From contig CAMDRK010000180.1 in assembly GCA_945906715.1 (NCBI GenBank), positions 1 to 5,755 of the forward strand: DNA of 5,755 nt, written 5' to 3'. The notes under the pieces are model-generated. The model saw only the letters and a list, made by a program, of their open reading frames with translations, was not told where the DNA came from and searched no databases. Below, piece after piece: positions 1-5,624 of this stretch (position 1 is the first letter of the stretch; each line of letters begins with the position of its first letter). The translations under genes were made by a program, and so were the position numbers. Source of the stretch: Nitrospira lenta (GTDB lineage: Bacteria > Nitrospirota > Nitrospiria > Nitrospirales > Nitrospiraceae).

Positions 1-123
1 TCGAGTCGGTTCACTGAGAAGGATACTGGATGAACCGATCTGACACCATCATTTTGATAAATCGAGAATGAGACTTCGGCCCTGATGAAGTCACTGAGAA
101 CTATTGGAGGCAACGAACCTAGC

Positions 124-148
124 CGCCGCGATGAGATGGAACGCGGCG
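124..148. repeat. GC-rich hairpin, 7-bp stem
   Basis: CGCCGCG (124-130) is the exact reverse complement of CGCGGCG (142-148), with an 11-nt loop. It is the third inverted repeat within about 110 bp, which suggests a structured transcript, but no T-run follows on either strand. Confidence 0.35.
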
Positions 149-164
149 ACAGGCGGGAAGAGTA

Positions 165-178
165 CCGTTCATGAACGG
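165..178. repeat. 14-bp perfect palindrome
   Basis: CCGTTCATGAACGG is a perfect palindrome. It is flanked by the 7-bp direct repeat AGTACCG at 161-167 and 179-185, the first copy running into the palindrome. It could be a dimeric-protein operator or a short hairpin with a CATG loop. No gene start lies within 200 bp on either side, so a regulatory role is only a guess. Confidence 0.35.
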
Positions 179-191
179 AGTACCGAAAGGA

Positions 192-232
192 TTGACCCCG
201 TCACGCATCGTAGAGCGTTCCGGGGTGGTCAA
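192..232 (-). ncRNA. Compound stem-loop downstream of tRNA-Thr (candidate terminator or structured RNA)
   Basis: Read on the minus strand, the arms are TTGA, a CCA bulge, CCCCG, GA, ACGC, an 8-nt loop, GCGT, GA, CGGGG and TCAA. This gives 13 Watson-Crick pairs, with the two facing GA dinucleotides forming a potential tandem sheared G-A pair. On the plus strand the same positions would be U-C mismatches, so the fold is better as minus-strand RNA. That strand is co-directional with the tRNA gene, whose 3' end is only 8 nt upstream of this stem. No T-tract follows, so a simple intrinsic terminator is not supported. The function is unknown. Confidence 0.35.
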
Positions 233-240
233 GCTATCTG

Positions 241-316
241 TGGAGCCGGCGATCCGGATTGAACGGACGACCTGCGGTTTACGAAACCGCTGCTCTACCA
301 ACTGAGCTACGCCGGC
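241..316 (-). tRNA. tRNA-Thr (anticodon CGU)
   Basis: The reverse complement folds into a complete 76-nt cloverleaf. The acceptor stem GCCGGCG pairs with CGCCGGC, U8 and A9 follow it, and the D-arm is GCTC...GAGC with AGTTGGTA. The anticodon stem is GCGGT/ACCGC around the loop TTCGTAA, so the anticodon is CGU, reading threonine codon ACG. The T-arm is GTCCG-TTCAATC-CGGAT, with one G-U pair. The discriminator is U, and the CCA end is encoded at 241-243. No variable-arm expansion or intron is present. The gene lies 62 bp beyond the stop codon of the upstream lipoprotein gene on the same strand, so it could be transcribed by read-through or from its own promoter; I see no convincing promoter hexamers. 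Confidence 0.97.
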
Positions 317-378
317 TCTTGCACGAAGGACCACAACTTACACGTGTTTTTTCTCAGCCTCAAGGGATTTCTCTTCCG

Positions 379-2292
379 CTACTTGAACTGGGCAACCGGC
401 TGTAACCTCACCGAAGCCCCCTGGCCTGGCCTAGGGAGGCAGAGGGGCTCCTGTTCGTTACCATACTGCTCGTGGGCGACCTTAAGCACCTGCCCCTTGA
501 TATAGGTGCAGAGTTCTCCCGTCAGGATAGTACCGTTCTTATCGATGTCTGCTGCGCCGCCTAGGCCTTTGAGTAACTGATAGGTAAACAGCCCATGCCG
601 GCCTTCGTCATAATTATGGGCCTCCTGGACTGCCTGGTTGCCGACCATCCACATGATCTTCTCGGTCCCACTACCGTCCTGCTCCCACAGTGGAACGAGC
701 CTATCTGCCGCCGCCTTACCAGGCGATGCTTCTAACGAGAGATCGAGCATGACGACGGCCTGCTGAATCGGCAATTTCTCCAAGGATTCCTGTAACCGGC
801 GAAGCGAGTAGAGGCGTGTGCCGGATGTTGCGGCACTGTCGAACAACATCATCGACACGGCGCCGGTTGCCGGCTCAACGACTCCTCGGCCCGTGATCGA
901 GACATAGACCACGGTAGTGGGGTCCGCTTGTTTGGGTAGCCATTCTTCCAACACTTCGGCCAAATCGCTCTTAAGGGCATGGGTGTCGACGAGGGTGCGC
1001 ACGCGCTCAGAAGGAATCCCTCCGATTGATTTAAGGTACGCAGCCATAACCTCCGCATCTCGTGCCGCGTACTTGACTGGGGCAATGCTGCTCTCCCGAA
1101 ACTTCCCCACGCCGACGACAATCCCGACGGCCTTAGGCTGTTTGAGCAGGCTGGCCCGTTTCGGCAGCCGATCGACATCGACCGGCTGCGATTGAGCCTC
1201 CGCCCCAGGCTCAGGCTTCATCGACACCAGAAACTTCTTGGCGGGCGGCAGCTGAACCGATGGGGACTCGGCTCGCAACATCAGCGTCAACTCCTCCTGC
1301 ATAACCTCTTTGACCCTGCCCACTTTGCCATCCACTGTGAGATGTTTGACTTCGCCAGGCTGCAGATCGCCGATGGATAGGACGGTGGGAATCCGCTCGA
1401 TCGAGGACGGCGTGGCTGTCACGAGCAATTCAACAGCTCGTGCGGTTCCAGGGCCTTCATTTTTAACTTCAATTTCAATCGTGATGGCTTCACCAGTATA
1501 GAGCACCTGATGGTGATTCTCGTTACGGACGATTGCCCGGAATATCATTGTGGCAGGGCCATCGACTGGAGCCGGCACAGGAACGGTGATCGCCGACGGC
1601 GGCGCGGACGGCGGCGCGGACGCCTTGAAGCCACCGGCCTTGCGTGCTTGAGCGGCATCGACAATCCTGCTGGATGTCCCAAGTTGCTGAGCCATACCAT
1701 CCGTCACATACCCCATGGCTTCTCGAGCAATAGGGTCAAGCCCCTTCACCTCACACGATTTTTCCGTGAGCTCGACCGCTCCACGGCCACTGCTTTGAAT
1801 CTTCTTGCTGTAGAGGATCGTCCCATCCGCAGCTGTGTAGGCAAAGTCTAATCCCAGGGTCACCGTAGCTGGATAGCTCTTGTTGCCCTTTCGAGGGATA
1901 GCCAGATCGGCATGGGCCAGTCCCAATGCCACATCGACAGAGCCATCCGGCGCCGAGGAGGATCTCGCCTCGCCAGCCAGAACCTTTTCAAAGACGCGTC
2001 CTGTTTTCCGCTCGAGCAATTCCTGTAGTGGGGCGCTGATCGGCAAGGATTGTCTCTGGCCACAGGCGTCCTGATAGGTGAGCTGCGCCCCGGCGATGCT
2101 AGGGTCGGATCGAAGTTGGACAGTTAGGGGAAGATCGTATCTGGGAGTCGAACCATCTCGACCTGAAAAGAGCGAGCAGCTCGTGAATATGGCAATACCC
2201 ATCCCCGCGACAACCCATGAGGCTGCACGAAACAGAAAGGAAGAATGCCCTGAATCAATGACCTGCACAATCATTCTTATACAGAAAAGCAT
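379..2292 (-). CDS. Putative lipoprotein with degenerate caspase-like (peptidase C14) C-terminal domain
   Basis: A 637-residue protein. Residues 19-39 form a hydrophobic signal segment ending in FTSC, so Cys39 is a probable but non-ideal lipidation site and the protein is probably tethered in the periplasm. Residues about 50-215 form a domain I do not recognise with confidence; it is faintly like envelope lipoproteins of the YajG or ABC-auxiliary type. A Pro/Ala linker (226-243) leads to a beta-rich CARDB-like domain (about 248-358) with the core IEIEVKNEGPGTA. Residues about 387-620 match the bacterial caspase domain: VGIVVGVGKF, AARDAEVMAAYL, VVYVSITGRG, VVMLDLSL and HGLFTYQLLKGL. The usual catalytic SGHG and DACxS read TGRG (Arg469) and DLSLE (Ser519), so both His and Cys are missing and proteolysis is unlikely. 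DIDKNGTILTGE (582-593) fits an EF-hand calcium loop. The start is uncertain: Met1 (2292) and Met7 (2274) both lack a clear Shine-Dalgarno. A scaffold or binding role is inference. Confidence 0.85.
   Translation of the reverse strand: MLFCIRMIVQVIDSGHSSFLFRAASWVVAGMGIAIFTSCSLFSGRDGSTPRYDLPLTVQLRSDPSIAGAQLTYQDACGQRQSLPISAPLQELLERKTGRVFEKVLAGEARSSSAPDGSVDVALGLAHADLAIPRKGNKSYPATVTLGLDFAYTAADGTILYSKKIQSSGRGAVELTEKSCEVKGLDPIAREAMGYVTDGMAQQLGTSSRIVDAAQARKAGGFKASAPPSAPPSAITVPVPAPVDGPATMIFRAIVRNENHHQVLYTGEAITIEIEVKNEGPGTARAVELLVTATPSSIERIPTVLSIGDLQPGEVKHLTVDGKVGRVKEVMQEELTLMLRAESPSVQLPPAKKFLVSMKPEPGAEAQSQPVDVDRLPKRASLLKQPKAVGIVVGVGKFRESSIAPVKYAARDAEVMAAYLKSIGGIPSERVRTLVDTHALKSDLAEVLEEWLPKQADPTTVVYVSITGRGVVEPATGAVSMMLFDSAATSGTRLYSLRRLQESLEKLPIQQAVVMLDLSLEASPGKAAADRLVPLWEQDGSGTEKIMWMVGNQAVQEAHNYDEGRHGLFTYQLLKGLGGAADIDKNGTILTGELCTYIKGQVLKVAHEQYGNEQEPLCLPRPGQGASVRLQPVAQFK
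1598..1621. repeat. Two tandem 12-bp copies inside the lipoprotein gene
   Basis: GGCGGCGCGGAC occurs twice in perfect tandem (1598-1609 and 1610-1621). On the coding strand it encodes the repeated SAPP unit of the Pro/Ala linker between the N-terminal and CARDB-like domains. Because the unit is a multiple of three, slippage here would change linker length without breaking the frame. Confidence 0.7.
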
Positions 2293-2318
2293 CCAACGAG
2301 TACAACTCGAACGGGACC

Positions 2319-2393
2319 GGTCTATCTGGTCTATTCAGTCTGTCTGGTCTGTTTCGTTGGTTGAATGAAGCTAACTAGACAGACCAGATAGAC
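2319..2393 (+). repeat. 75-bp palindromic intergenic repeat, left copy
   Basis: This copy matches the reverse complement of 3370-3444 over 75 bp with 6 mismatches that I count by eye (about 92% identity); the last 38 bp are identical. It contains an imperfect stem, GTCTGTCTGGTCTGT (2338-2352) with ACAGACCAGATAGAC (2379-2393), differing from perfect pairing at one position. Its first part is a degenerate 18-bp tandem (2319-2336, 2337-2354). It lies between the divergent lipoprotein and ubiA genes. The structure is REP- or MITE-like: short, palindromic, extragenic and with no coding capacity. Confidence 0.85.
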
Positions 2394-2416
2394 CGAATAG
2401 ACCAAGACTCGTGGCG

Positions 2417-2445
2417 TTGACAGCCCCGCACCCCTCGGCTAAGTT
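2417..2445 (+). promoter_or_regulatory. Candidate sigma70-type promoter for ubiA
   Basis: A perfect -35 hexamer TTGACA (2417-2422), a 17-bp spacer and a weak -10 TAAGTT (2440-2445, three of six consensus bases). Transcription from it would begin near 2452, at or next to the ATG at 2453, implying a leaderless or nearly leaderless mRNA. This fits the absence of a Shine-Dalgarno before that ATG. The -10 is poor, so the call is tentative. Confidence 0.3.
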
Positions 2446-2452
2446 CACCCGC

Positions 2453-3352
2453 ATGAGCGAGTCAATTTCACCAGCGCCGGGAGCGCCATCATCACCTCAA
2501 CTCTCCTGGTCCGCCGTCAGCCGGCTCATTCGCCTCCAAAACCAGACTGGGACCTGGCTGCTCATGCTCCCGACTCTCTGGTCTTTGGTGTTGGCCGCGC
2601 GCGGCCTGCCTCCGCTTCGCCTGTTCGTGATCTTTGCCGCAGGATCCTTTGTGATGCGCAGCGCGGGAGTCGTGATGAACGATTTCTCAGATCGATCGTT
2701 CGACCGGCATGTGGCCCGTACCAAGGTGCGGCCACTTGCGTCGGGTGAACTCAGTGCCACACACGCTGTGCTGGTCGCCGGTCTCCTCCTGTTGCTTGCC
2801 GGAATCCTTGTGCTGTTTCTTGATCCGCTGACGATCCTTCTGAGCCCGATCGCCGTCCTCTTGGCAGCCATCTATCCCCTAGCAAAACGCGTGATCCACG
2901 TCCCTCAGGCCATGTTGGGTATCGCCTTCGGATGGGGTACCATCATGGCCTGGACCGCCTCGCGGGGAGCGATCGACGCGCCGGCCTGGTGTCTATTCAC
3001 TGCGACAATCTGTTGGGCGATTGGATACGATACGATCTACGCGCTTCAAGATCGGGAAGACGATCGCCGAATCGGCGTGAAATCCTCGGCGTTGTTGTTC
3101 GGTTCGTCAGCCTGGATCGCCGTCGGCATAGTTTTCTGCGCGATGCTGCTGCTATTAGGGCTTGCGGGCTGGCTCACCGATATCGGTTGGATCTACTACG
3201 CAGCCCTCGCTGCCATTGGAGCATGGTGCCTGAGGCAAGCCCTACAGCTCAGACAATCCGTGACGACCCCCGTCGCCTTCCACATGTTTCAGCAACATGT
3301 CTGGGTAGGAACCGCCGTCTTTATAGGAATGATCGCAGGATTTCTGCTCTGA
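2453..3352 (+). CDS. ubiA: 4-hydroxybenzoate polyprenyltransferase (UbiA family)
   Basis: An integral-membrane prenyltransferase that joins a polyprenyl diphosphate to 4-hydroxybenzoate (or a related aromatic acid), an early committed step of respiratory quinone synthesis. The 299-residue product has the family length and about eight hydrophobic helices. The first Asp-rich motif NDFSDRSFD (residues 76-84) and the second, DTIYALQDREDD (193-204), should bind the Mg2+-diphosphate. PTLW, RPLASG, YPLAKR, FGWGTIMA and GVKSSALLFG also match what I recall of E. coli UbiA. The ATG at 2453 is preferred over an in-frame GTG at 2411, because the GTG lies upstream of the candidate promoter and adds residues unlike the family N-terminus; neither has a clear Shine-Dalgarno. 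The gene stands alone between two inverted copies of a 75-bp repeat and is convergent with the cytochrome genes. A menaquinone-pathway paralogue (MqnP) is the main alternative. Confidence 0.93.
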   Translation: MSESISPAPGAPSSPQLSWSAVSRLIRLQNQTGTWLLMLPTLWSLVLAARGLPPLRLFVIFAAGSFVMRSAGVVMNDFSDRSFDRHVARTKVRPLASGELSATHAVLVAGLLLLLAGILVLFLDPLTILLSPIAVLLAAIYPLAKRVIHVPQAMLGIAFGWGTIMAWTASRGAIDAPAWCLFTATICWAIGYDTIYALQDREDDRRIGVKSSALLFGSSAWIAVGIVFCAMLLLLGLAGWLTDIGWIYYAALAAIGAWCLRQALQLRQSVTTPVAFHMFQQHVWVGTAVFIGMIAGFLL

Positions 3353-3369
3353 CCGAAGACTGATAGAAA

Positions 3370-3425
3370 GTCTATCTGGTCTGTCTAGTTAGCTTCATTC
3401 AACCAACAAAACAGACCAGATAGAC
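3370..3425. terminator. Possible bidirectional terminator or mRNA 3'-end stabiliser formed by the repeat
   Basis: The perfect 15-bp stem lies between two convergent stop codons, the usual place for a shared terminator. However, no T-run follows the stem directly. The nearest on the plus strand is five Ts at 3448-3452, 22 nt beyond the stem, and the minus strand has none. A factor-dependent stop or RNA 3'-end protection, as known for REP elements, fits better than a classical intrinsic terminator. Confidence 0.35.
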
Positions 3426-3444
3426 CGAACAGACCAGCCAGACC
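3370..3444 (-). repeat. 75-bp palindromic intergenic repeat, right copy
   Basis: The inverted partner of 2319-2393. It contains a perfect 15-bp stem, GTCTATCTGGTCTGT (3370-3384) with ACAGACCAGATAGAC (3411-3425), around a 26-nt loop. It fills the convergent gap between the ubiA stop (17 nt to its left) and the cytochrome stop (24 nt to its right), so its hairpin may end or stabilise transcripts from both sides. The loop and arm sequence from 3370 to 3407 is identical to the left copy, pointing to a recent common source or gene conversion. Confidence 0.85.
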
Positions 3445-3468
3445 AAGTTTTTCTCAGTTCTCGAAAGC

Positions 3469-4569
3469 TTACTTTTTCGCTTTCTCTTCCTTGGCCTTTT
3501 CCGCGGCGGCTTTGTCCGAGGCAGCCTTTTCCGCCGCAGCCGCAGCTGCAGCCTTCTGGATGTCTTCCTCGGTCGTCATCGATTTCAACGTCGTCAGGTA
3601 CAGTGTCACGGCCTTGGCATCGGCATCGCTGAGCCCGAGCGCCGGCATCCTGGATTCCGCATTCATGGCCTGCGGGTTCTTCAACCACCGGAACACCCAG
3701 GTTCCATTCAATCTGAATCCCGCCCGGTCGAGCGCCGGCCCAACCTTGCCGCCATCGGGACCGATACTATGGCACCCGTTGCACCCATACTTGTTTTCAT
3801 AGAGCCGTTGGCCAAGGGCCACCGTCTTGGCAAGCTGATCAGGCTTTATTGTGAGATCAGGCCTGGCAACACTTGTACCTTTCCCCGGTCTCGTCACGAG
3901 ATTCGTCATCGCAGCTTGTGCGGCATCGAGTTCTTTTTTCGCTTTGACCATGACTGCTAATTCGTTGGCATAGGAGGACTCGTCTGGCTCGACGTCCTTC
4001 TTAAGCGCTTCGCTCTTCTTTTCCGCTTCCTCGCTGGCTTGCTTTTCAGCCGCCTCATAGGCCTTCGTGGCCTGCTCTAAATTCGTTTTTGCAGTTAGGA
4101 GCGCCGCTTCCAGCTGTTTCTTCCGTTCCTCGACTTTAAACTCCATCTTTCCGCCATGGAGACCGCGAACATACCCGACAATGGCCCAAATCTCTTCTTC
4201 CGATAGGGTGTACTTGAAGGTCGGCATGGTCGGCACGGCAAAGTCATCGTCGCCGATTTCATCCCCACCTTCAGCCACATCAGTCGTGTCCTTCATGTCG
4301 CGTGAAATCGTATTGAAGATGTCCTCGTCTTTAAACGTGCTCATTTCTGACTTGTTCGTCAGATCTTTGGGCTTGGGATCGGGCATCGAGGACCAATTGA
4401 ATCCTTCGTTCTGCTTTCCACTCTCACCATGACAGTGTGAACAGTAGTGGACGTAGAGTTCATGGCCCTTCCCCCCCTGCTCACTGGTACAGCCTGCCAC
4501 GGCAATCAAGGCACCGACCCAAGCCACTGCTCCCACCACTCCCATTGCGTATAGCCGAGCCGCCTTCAT
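3469..4569 (-). CDS. Di-haem cytochrome c lipoprotein with central coiled coil
   Basis: A 366-residue periplasmic electron carrier. The signal peptide ends in VAGC, making Cys27 the probable lipid anchor. The first haem domain has CSHCH (43-47) and a likely axial Met115 in PTMPTF, followed by EEEIWAIVGYVRGLHG. Residues about 142-222 form a long Glu/Lys/Ala-rich helix with coiled-coil character. The second domain has CNGCH (263-267), VGPALDRAG and a likely axial Met308 in SRMPAL, followed by LSDADAKAVTLYL. The tail (about 338-366) is almost pure Ala/Lys/Glu. The start at 4569 is chosen because it gives a clean lipoprotein signal, follows AAAGAAAGGG with an 8-nt gap, and overlaps the stop of the EB_dh gene as ATGA, indicating translational coupling. 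An upstream in-frame start at 4692 would add 41 unlikely residues. The substrate or partner is not shown; it probably acts with the EB_dh protein. Confidence 0.92.
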   Translation of the reverse strand: MKAARLYAMGVVGAVAWVGALIAVAGCTSEQGGKGHELYVHYCSHCHGESGKQNEGFNWSSMPDPKPKDLTNKSEMSTFKDEDIFNTISRDMKDTTDVAEGGDEIGDDDFAVPTMPTFKYTLSEEEIWAIVGYVRGLHGGKMEFKVEERKKQLEAALLTAKTNLEQATKAYEAAEKQASEEAEKKSEALKKDVEPDESSYANELAVMVKAKKELDAAQAAMTNLVTRPGKGTSVARPDLTIKPDQLAKTVALGQRLYENKYGCNGCHSIGPDGGKVGPALDRAGFRLNGTWVFRWLKNPQAMNAESRMPALGLSDADAKAVTLYLTTLKSMTTEEDIQKAAAAAAAEKAASDKAAAEKAKEEKAKK

Positions 4570-5432
4570 GCTGATTGCCCTTTCTTTAGCTTGCGGATCA
4601 GAACGAACTGAAATCCGAGAGCCAGGCCCACGGCAATGGCCGCATAGTAATAACCGGTATAATCCGGTGGCGCCTCTGCGCGGAAATACCACCAGGATGA
4701 GACAGCCTTTTGGGAGCCCTTCTCCTTCAGCTCGCCGCTGCTTGGATCTTTCTTGCCGTCCCAGGCAGCGAAGCCGATATTGATGAACCCAGCTGTCGTG
4801 ATCTGCGTATCTTCTTCAGGATGCCCGGTGTCGAGCGGCCTCGAAAACACCACTTTCCATCTGCCGTTGGCATAGGCCCCCTTGGCCTTCACATCTTGGT
4901 GGTCCTGGATTTTTAGCGTACCGAAACCCTTGGCGTTCATATCGACGCCTTTACTGTCTTTGTTCTTCCAATACCAAATATTGACCGGGCCGCCTTCGAC
5001 CTGCGCCATCGGCTGGCCATGCGCGAAGTGGGCTTTCTTATCGCCCACCATGAACTGAATCGCAGCAGCATCGTCCGGATCTTCCGTCGGATCGGCGTAC
5101 TCCAAGAGAATCGCCACGTTGGTCCCATCGTGCAACCCACGCACAATCATGTCTTTCACTGTCGCTTCCAGATTGCGGGTCGGCCAATGAACTTGAGGCG
5201 ACATCGGGAATGTTGCCATGGGCGCGCTGCTCCACACTGCCGCAGTCGGGTCATCGGCAGGCAGGGTGCCCTTCACCAGCGGAGCGCTGACCGACGAGCT
5301 TGCCTGAGTTTCTTCTGGAGCGGCAGCCTTGGGCTTTTCCTCGGCTGCGGCCGGCTGCAGGGGCAAGAGTGCCGTGGCAAGCCACACTGCGACGACAACA
5401 TTCGGAACAATTCGACTCAGTCCGCGTATCAT
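4566..5432 (-). CDS. EB_dh-domain haem-binding membrane-anchored protein (NxrC/ethylbenzene dehydrogenase gamma-like)
   Basis: A 288-residue protein. Residues 1-30 form a Sec signal peptide with probable cleavage after AAA-30. Residues about 56-255 resemble the haem-b-binding gamma subunit of DMSO-reductase-family type II enzymes (EbdC, SerC, ClrC, and NxrC of nitrite oxidoreductase). The features are the VHWPTRNLEATVKDM strand region, AILLEYADPTEDPDDAAAIQFM, and GGPVNIWYWK (148-157). Residues about 260-280 are a transmembrane helix followed by RKLKK, so the domain faces the periplasm with the C-terminus inside. In relatives a Met and a Lys ligate haem b. Here the usual FxMGD segment appears to read FAHGQ, so His138 or nearby Met142 could serve; this alignment is by eye. 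No catalytic molybdoenzyme subunit is visible. The ATG at 5432 is preferred over a GTG at 5456 because AGAGAGAGGA precedes it by 8 nt. The stop overlaps the next cytochrome's ATG. Confidence 0.83.
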   Translation of the reverse strand: MIRGLSRIVPNVVVAVWLATALLPLQPAAAEEKPKAAAPEETQASSSVSAPLVKGTLPADDPTAAVWSSAPMATFPMSPQVHWPTRNLEATVKDMIVRGLHDGTNVAILLEYADPTEDPDDAAAIQFMVGDKKAHFAHGQPMAQVEGGPVNIWYWKNKDSKGVDMNAKGFGTLKIQDHQDVKAKGAYANGRWKVVFSRPLDTGHPEEDTQITTAGFINIGFAAWDGKKDPSSGELKEKGSQKAVSSWWYFRAEAPPDYTGYYYAAIAVGLALGFQFVLIRKLKKGQSA

Positions 5433-5440
5433 AAGTTCCG

Positions 5441-5450
5441 TCCTCTCTCT
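5441..5450 (-). promoter_or_regulatory. Shine-Dalgarno fixing the EB_dh start
   Basis: AGAGAGAGGA on the minus strand ends 8 nt before the ATG at 5432-5430. This is the best ribosome binding site in the window and argues against the upstream GTG at 5456. Confidence 0.7.
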
Positions 5451-5530
5451 CCTCACTTCATCAACTCTTCAAGGGGCGGATGGGTTCGGCTCCAAACTGC
5501 GCGCGATATCCCAATTCCCACTTTATTCTC

Positions 5531-5624
5531 CAGGGTGGCCTGGTTGATCCTCGATTGCGCGCGTCGAACGAGCACATTCTGATCGTGCGCGTTCCGCGAG
5601 CAGGAGGACGACCAGGCTACCCTC
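5531..5624. repeat. Palindromic intergenic element with nested stems
   Basis: The outer arms AGGGTGGCCTGGT (5532-5544) and ACCAGGCTACCCT (5611-5623) pair over 13 positions, one of them a G-U on the plus strand. Inside, AACGAGCAC (5567-5575) pairs with GTGCGCGTT (5585-5593) with one A-G mismatch around a 9-nt loop; CTCG (5550-5553) with CGAG (5597-5600) adds an intermediate stem. The element begins one base after the stop codon of the partial cytochrome gene and ends about 100 bp before the EB_dh start. It is unrelated in sequence to the 75-bp repeat flanking ubiA. It may be a REP/MITE-like element or an intra-operon hairpin; no second copy is in the window. Confidence 0.65.

Larger units (their letters stand above)
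1..240. other. Non-coding stretch with several stem-loops
   Basis: No frame on either strand crosses this stretch with a believable protein. It holds a 10-bp direct repeat TCACTGAGAA at 11-20 and 91-100. It also holds three successive inverted repeats: 124-130 with 142-148, the perfect palindrome 165-178, and the compound stem 192-206 with 215-232. It lies directly 3' of the tRNA-Thr gene in that gene's direction of transcription. It could be a trailer, a terminator region, a small RNA or decayed sequence; nothing here settles which. Confidence 0.5.

Noticed and set aside
241..316. tRNA-Thr as an integration site
   Set aside because: No integrase gene and no duplicated tRNA 3' fragment is present in the 240 bp on its 3' side.
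119..334. A 71-codon minus-strand open frame over the tRNA region
   Set aside because: It runs straight through the complete tRNA-Thr cloverleaf and the stem-loops beyond it; the peptide is the typical false translation of a tRNA gene.
340..347. ACACGTGT palindrome between the lipoprotein stop and the tRNA
   Set aside because: Eight-base palindromes are common by chance, and no stem long enough for a terminator surrounds it.
2276..2305. Promoter-like TTGTAC, 18 bp, TATAAG on the minus strand before the lipoprotein gene
   Set aside because: The implied start (about 2269) would fall downstream of both plausible ATG codons, leaving no good translation start for the signal peptide.
2078..2368. 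Plus-strand open frame ending in a Trp-Ser-rich tail; a similar minus-strand frame at 3395-3688
   Set aside because: Both tails (SVWSVSLVE and SIWSVLLVE) are translations of the 75-bp palindromic repeat, and both frames are otherwise antisense or out of frame to real genes. They are not evidence of a protein family.
5019..5582. Long plus-strand open frame (187 codons) opposite the EB_dh gene
   Set aside because: It is antisense to a well-supported gene with a signal peptide, ribosome site and recognisable domain; its peptide shows no domain pattern.
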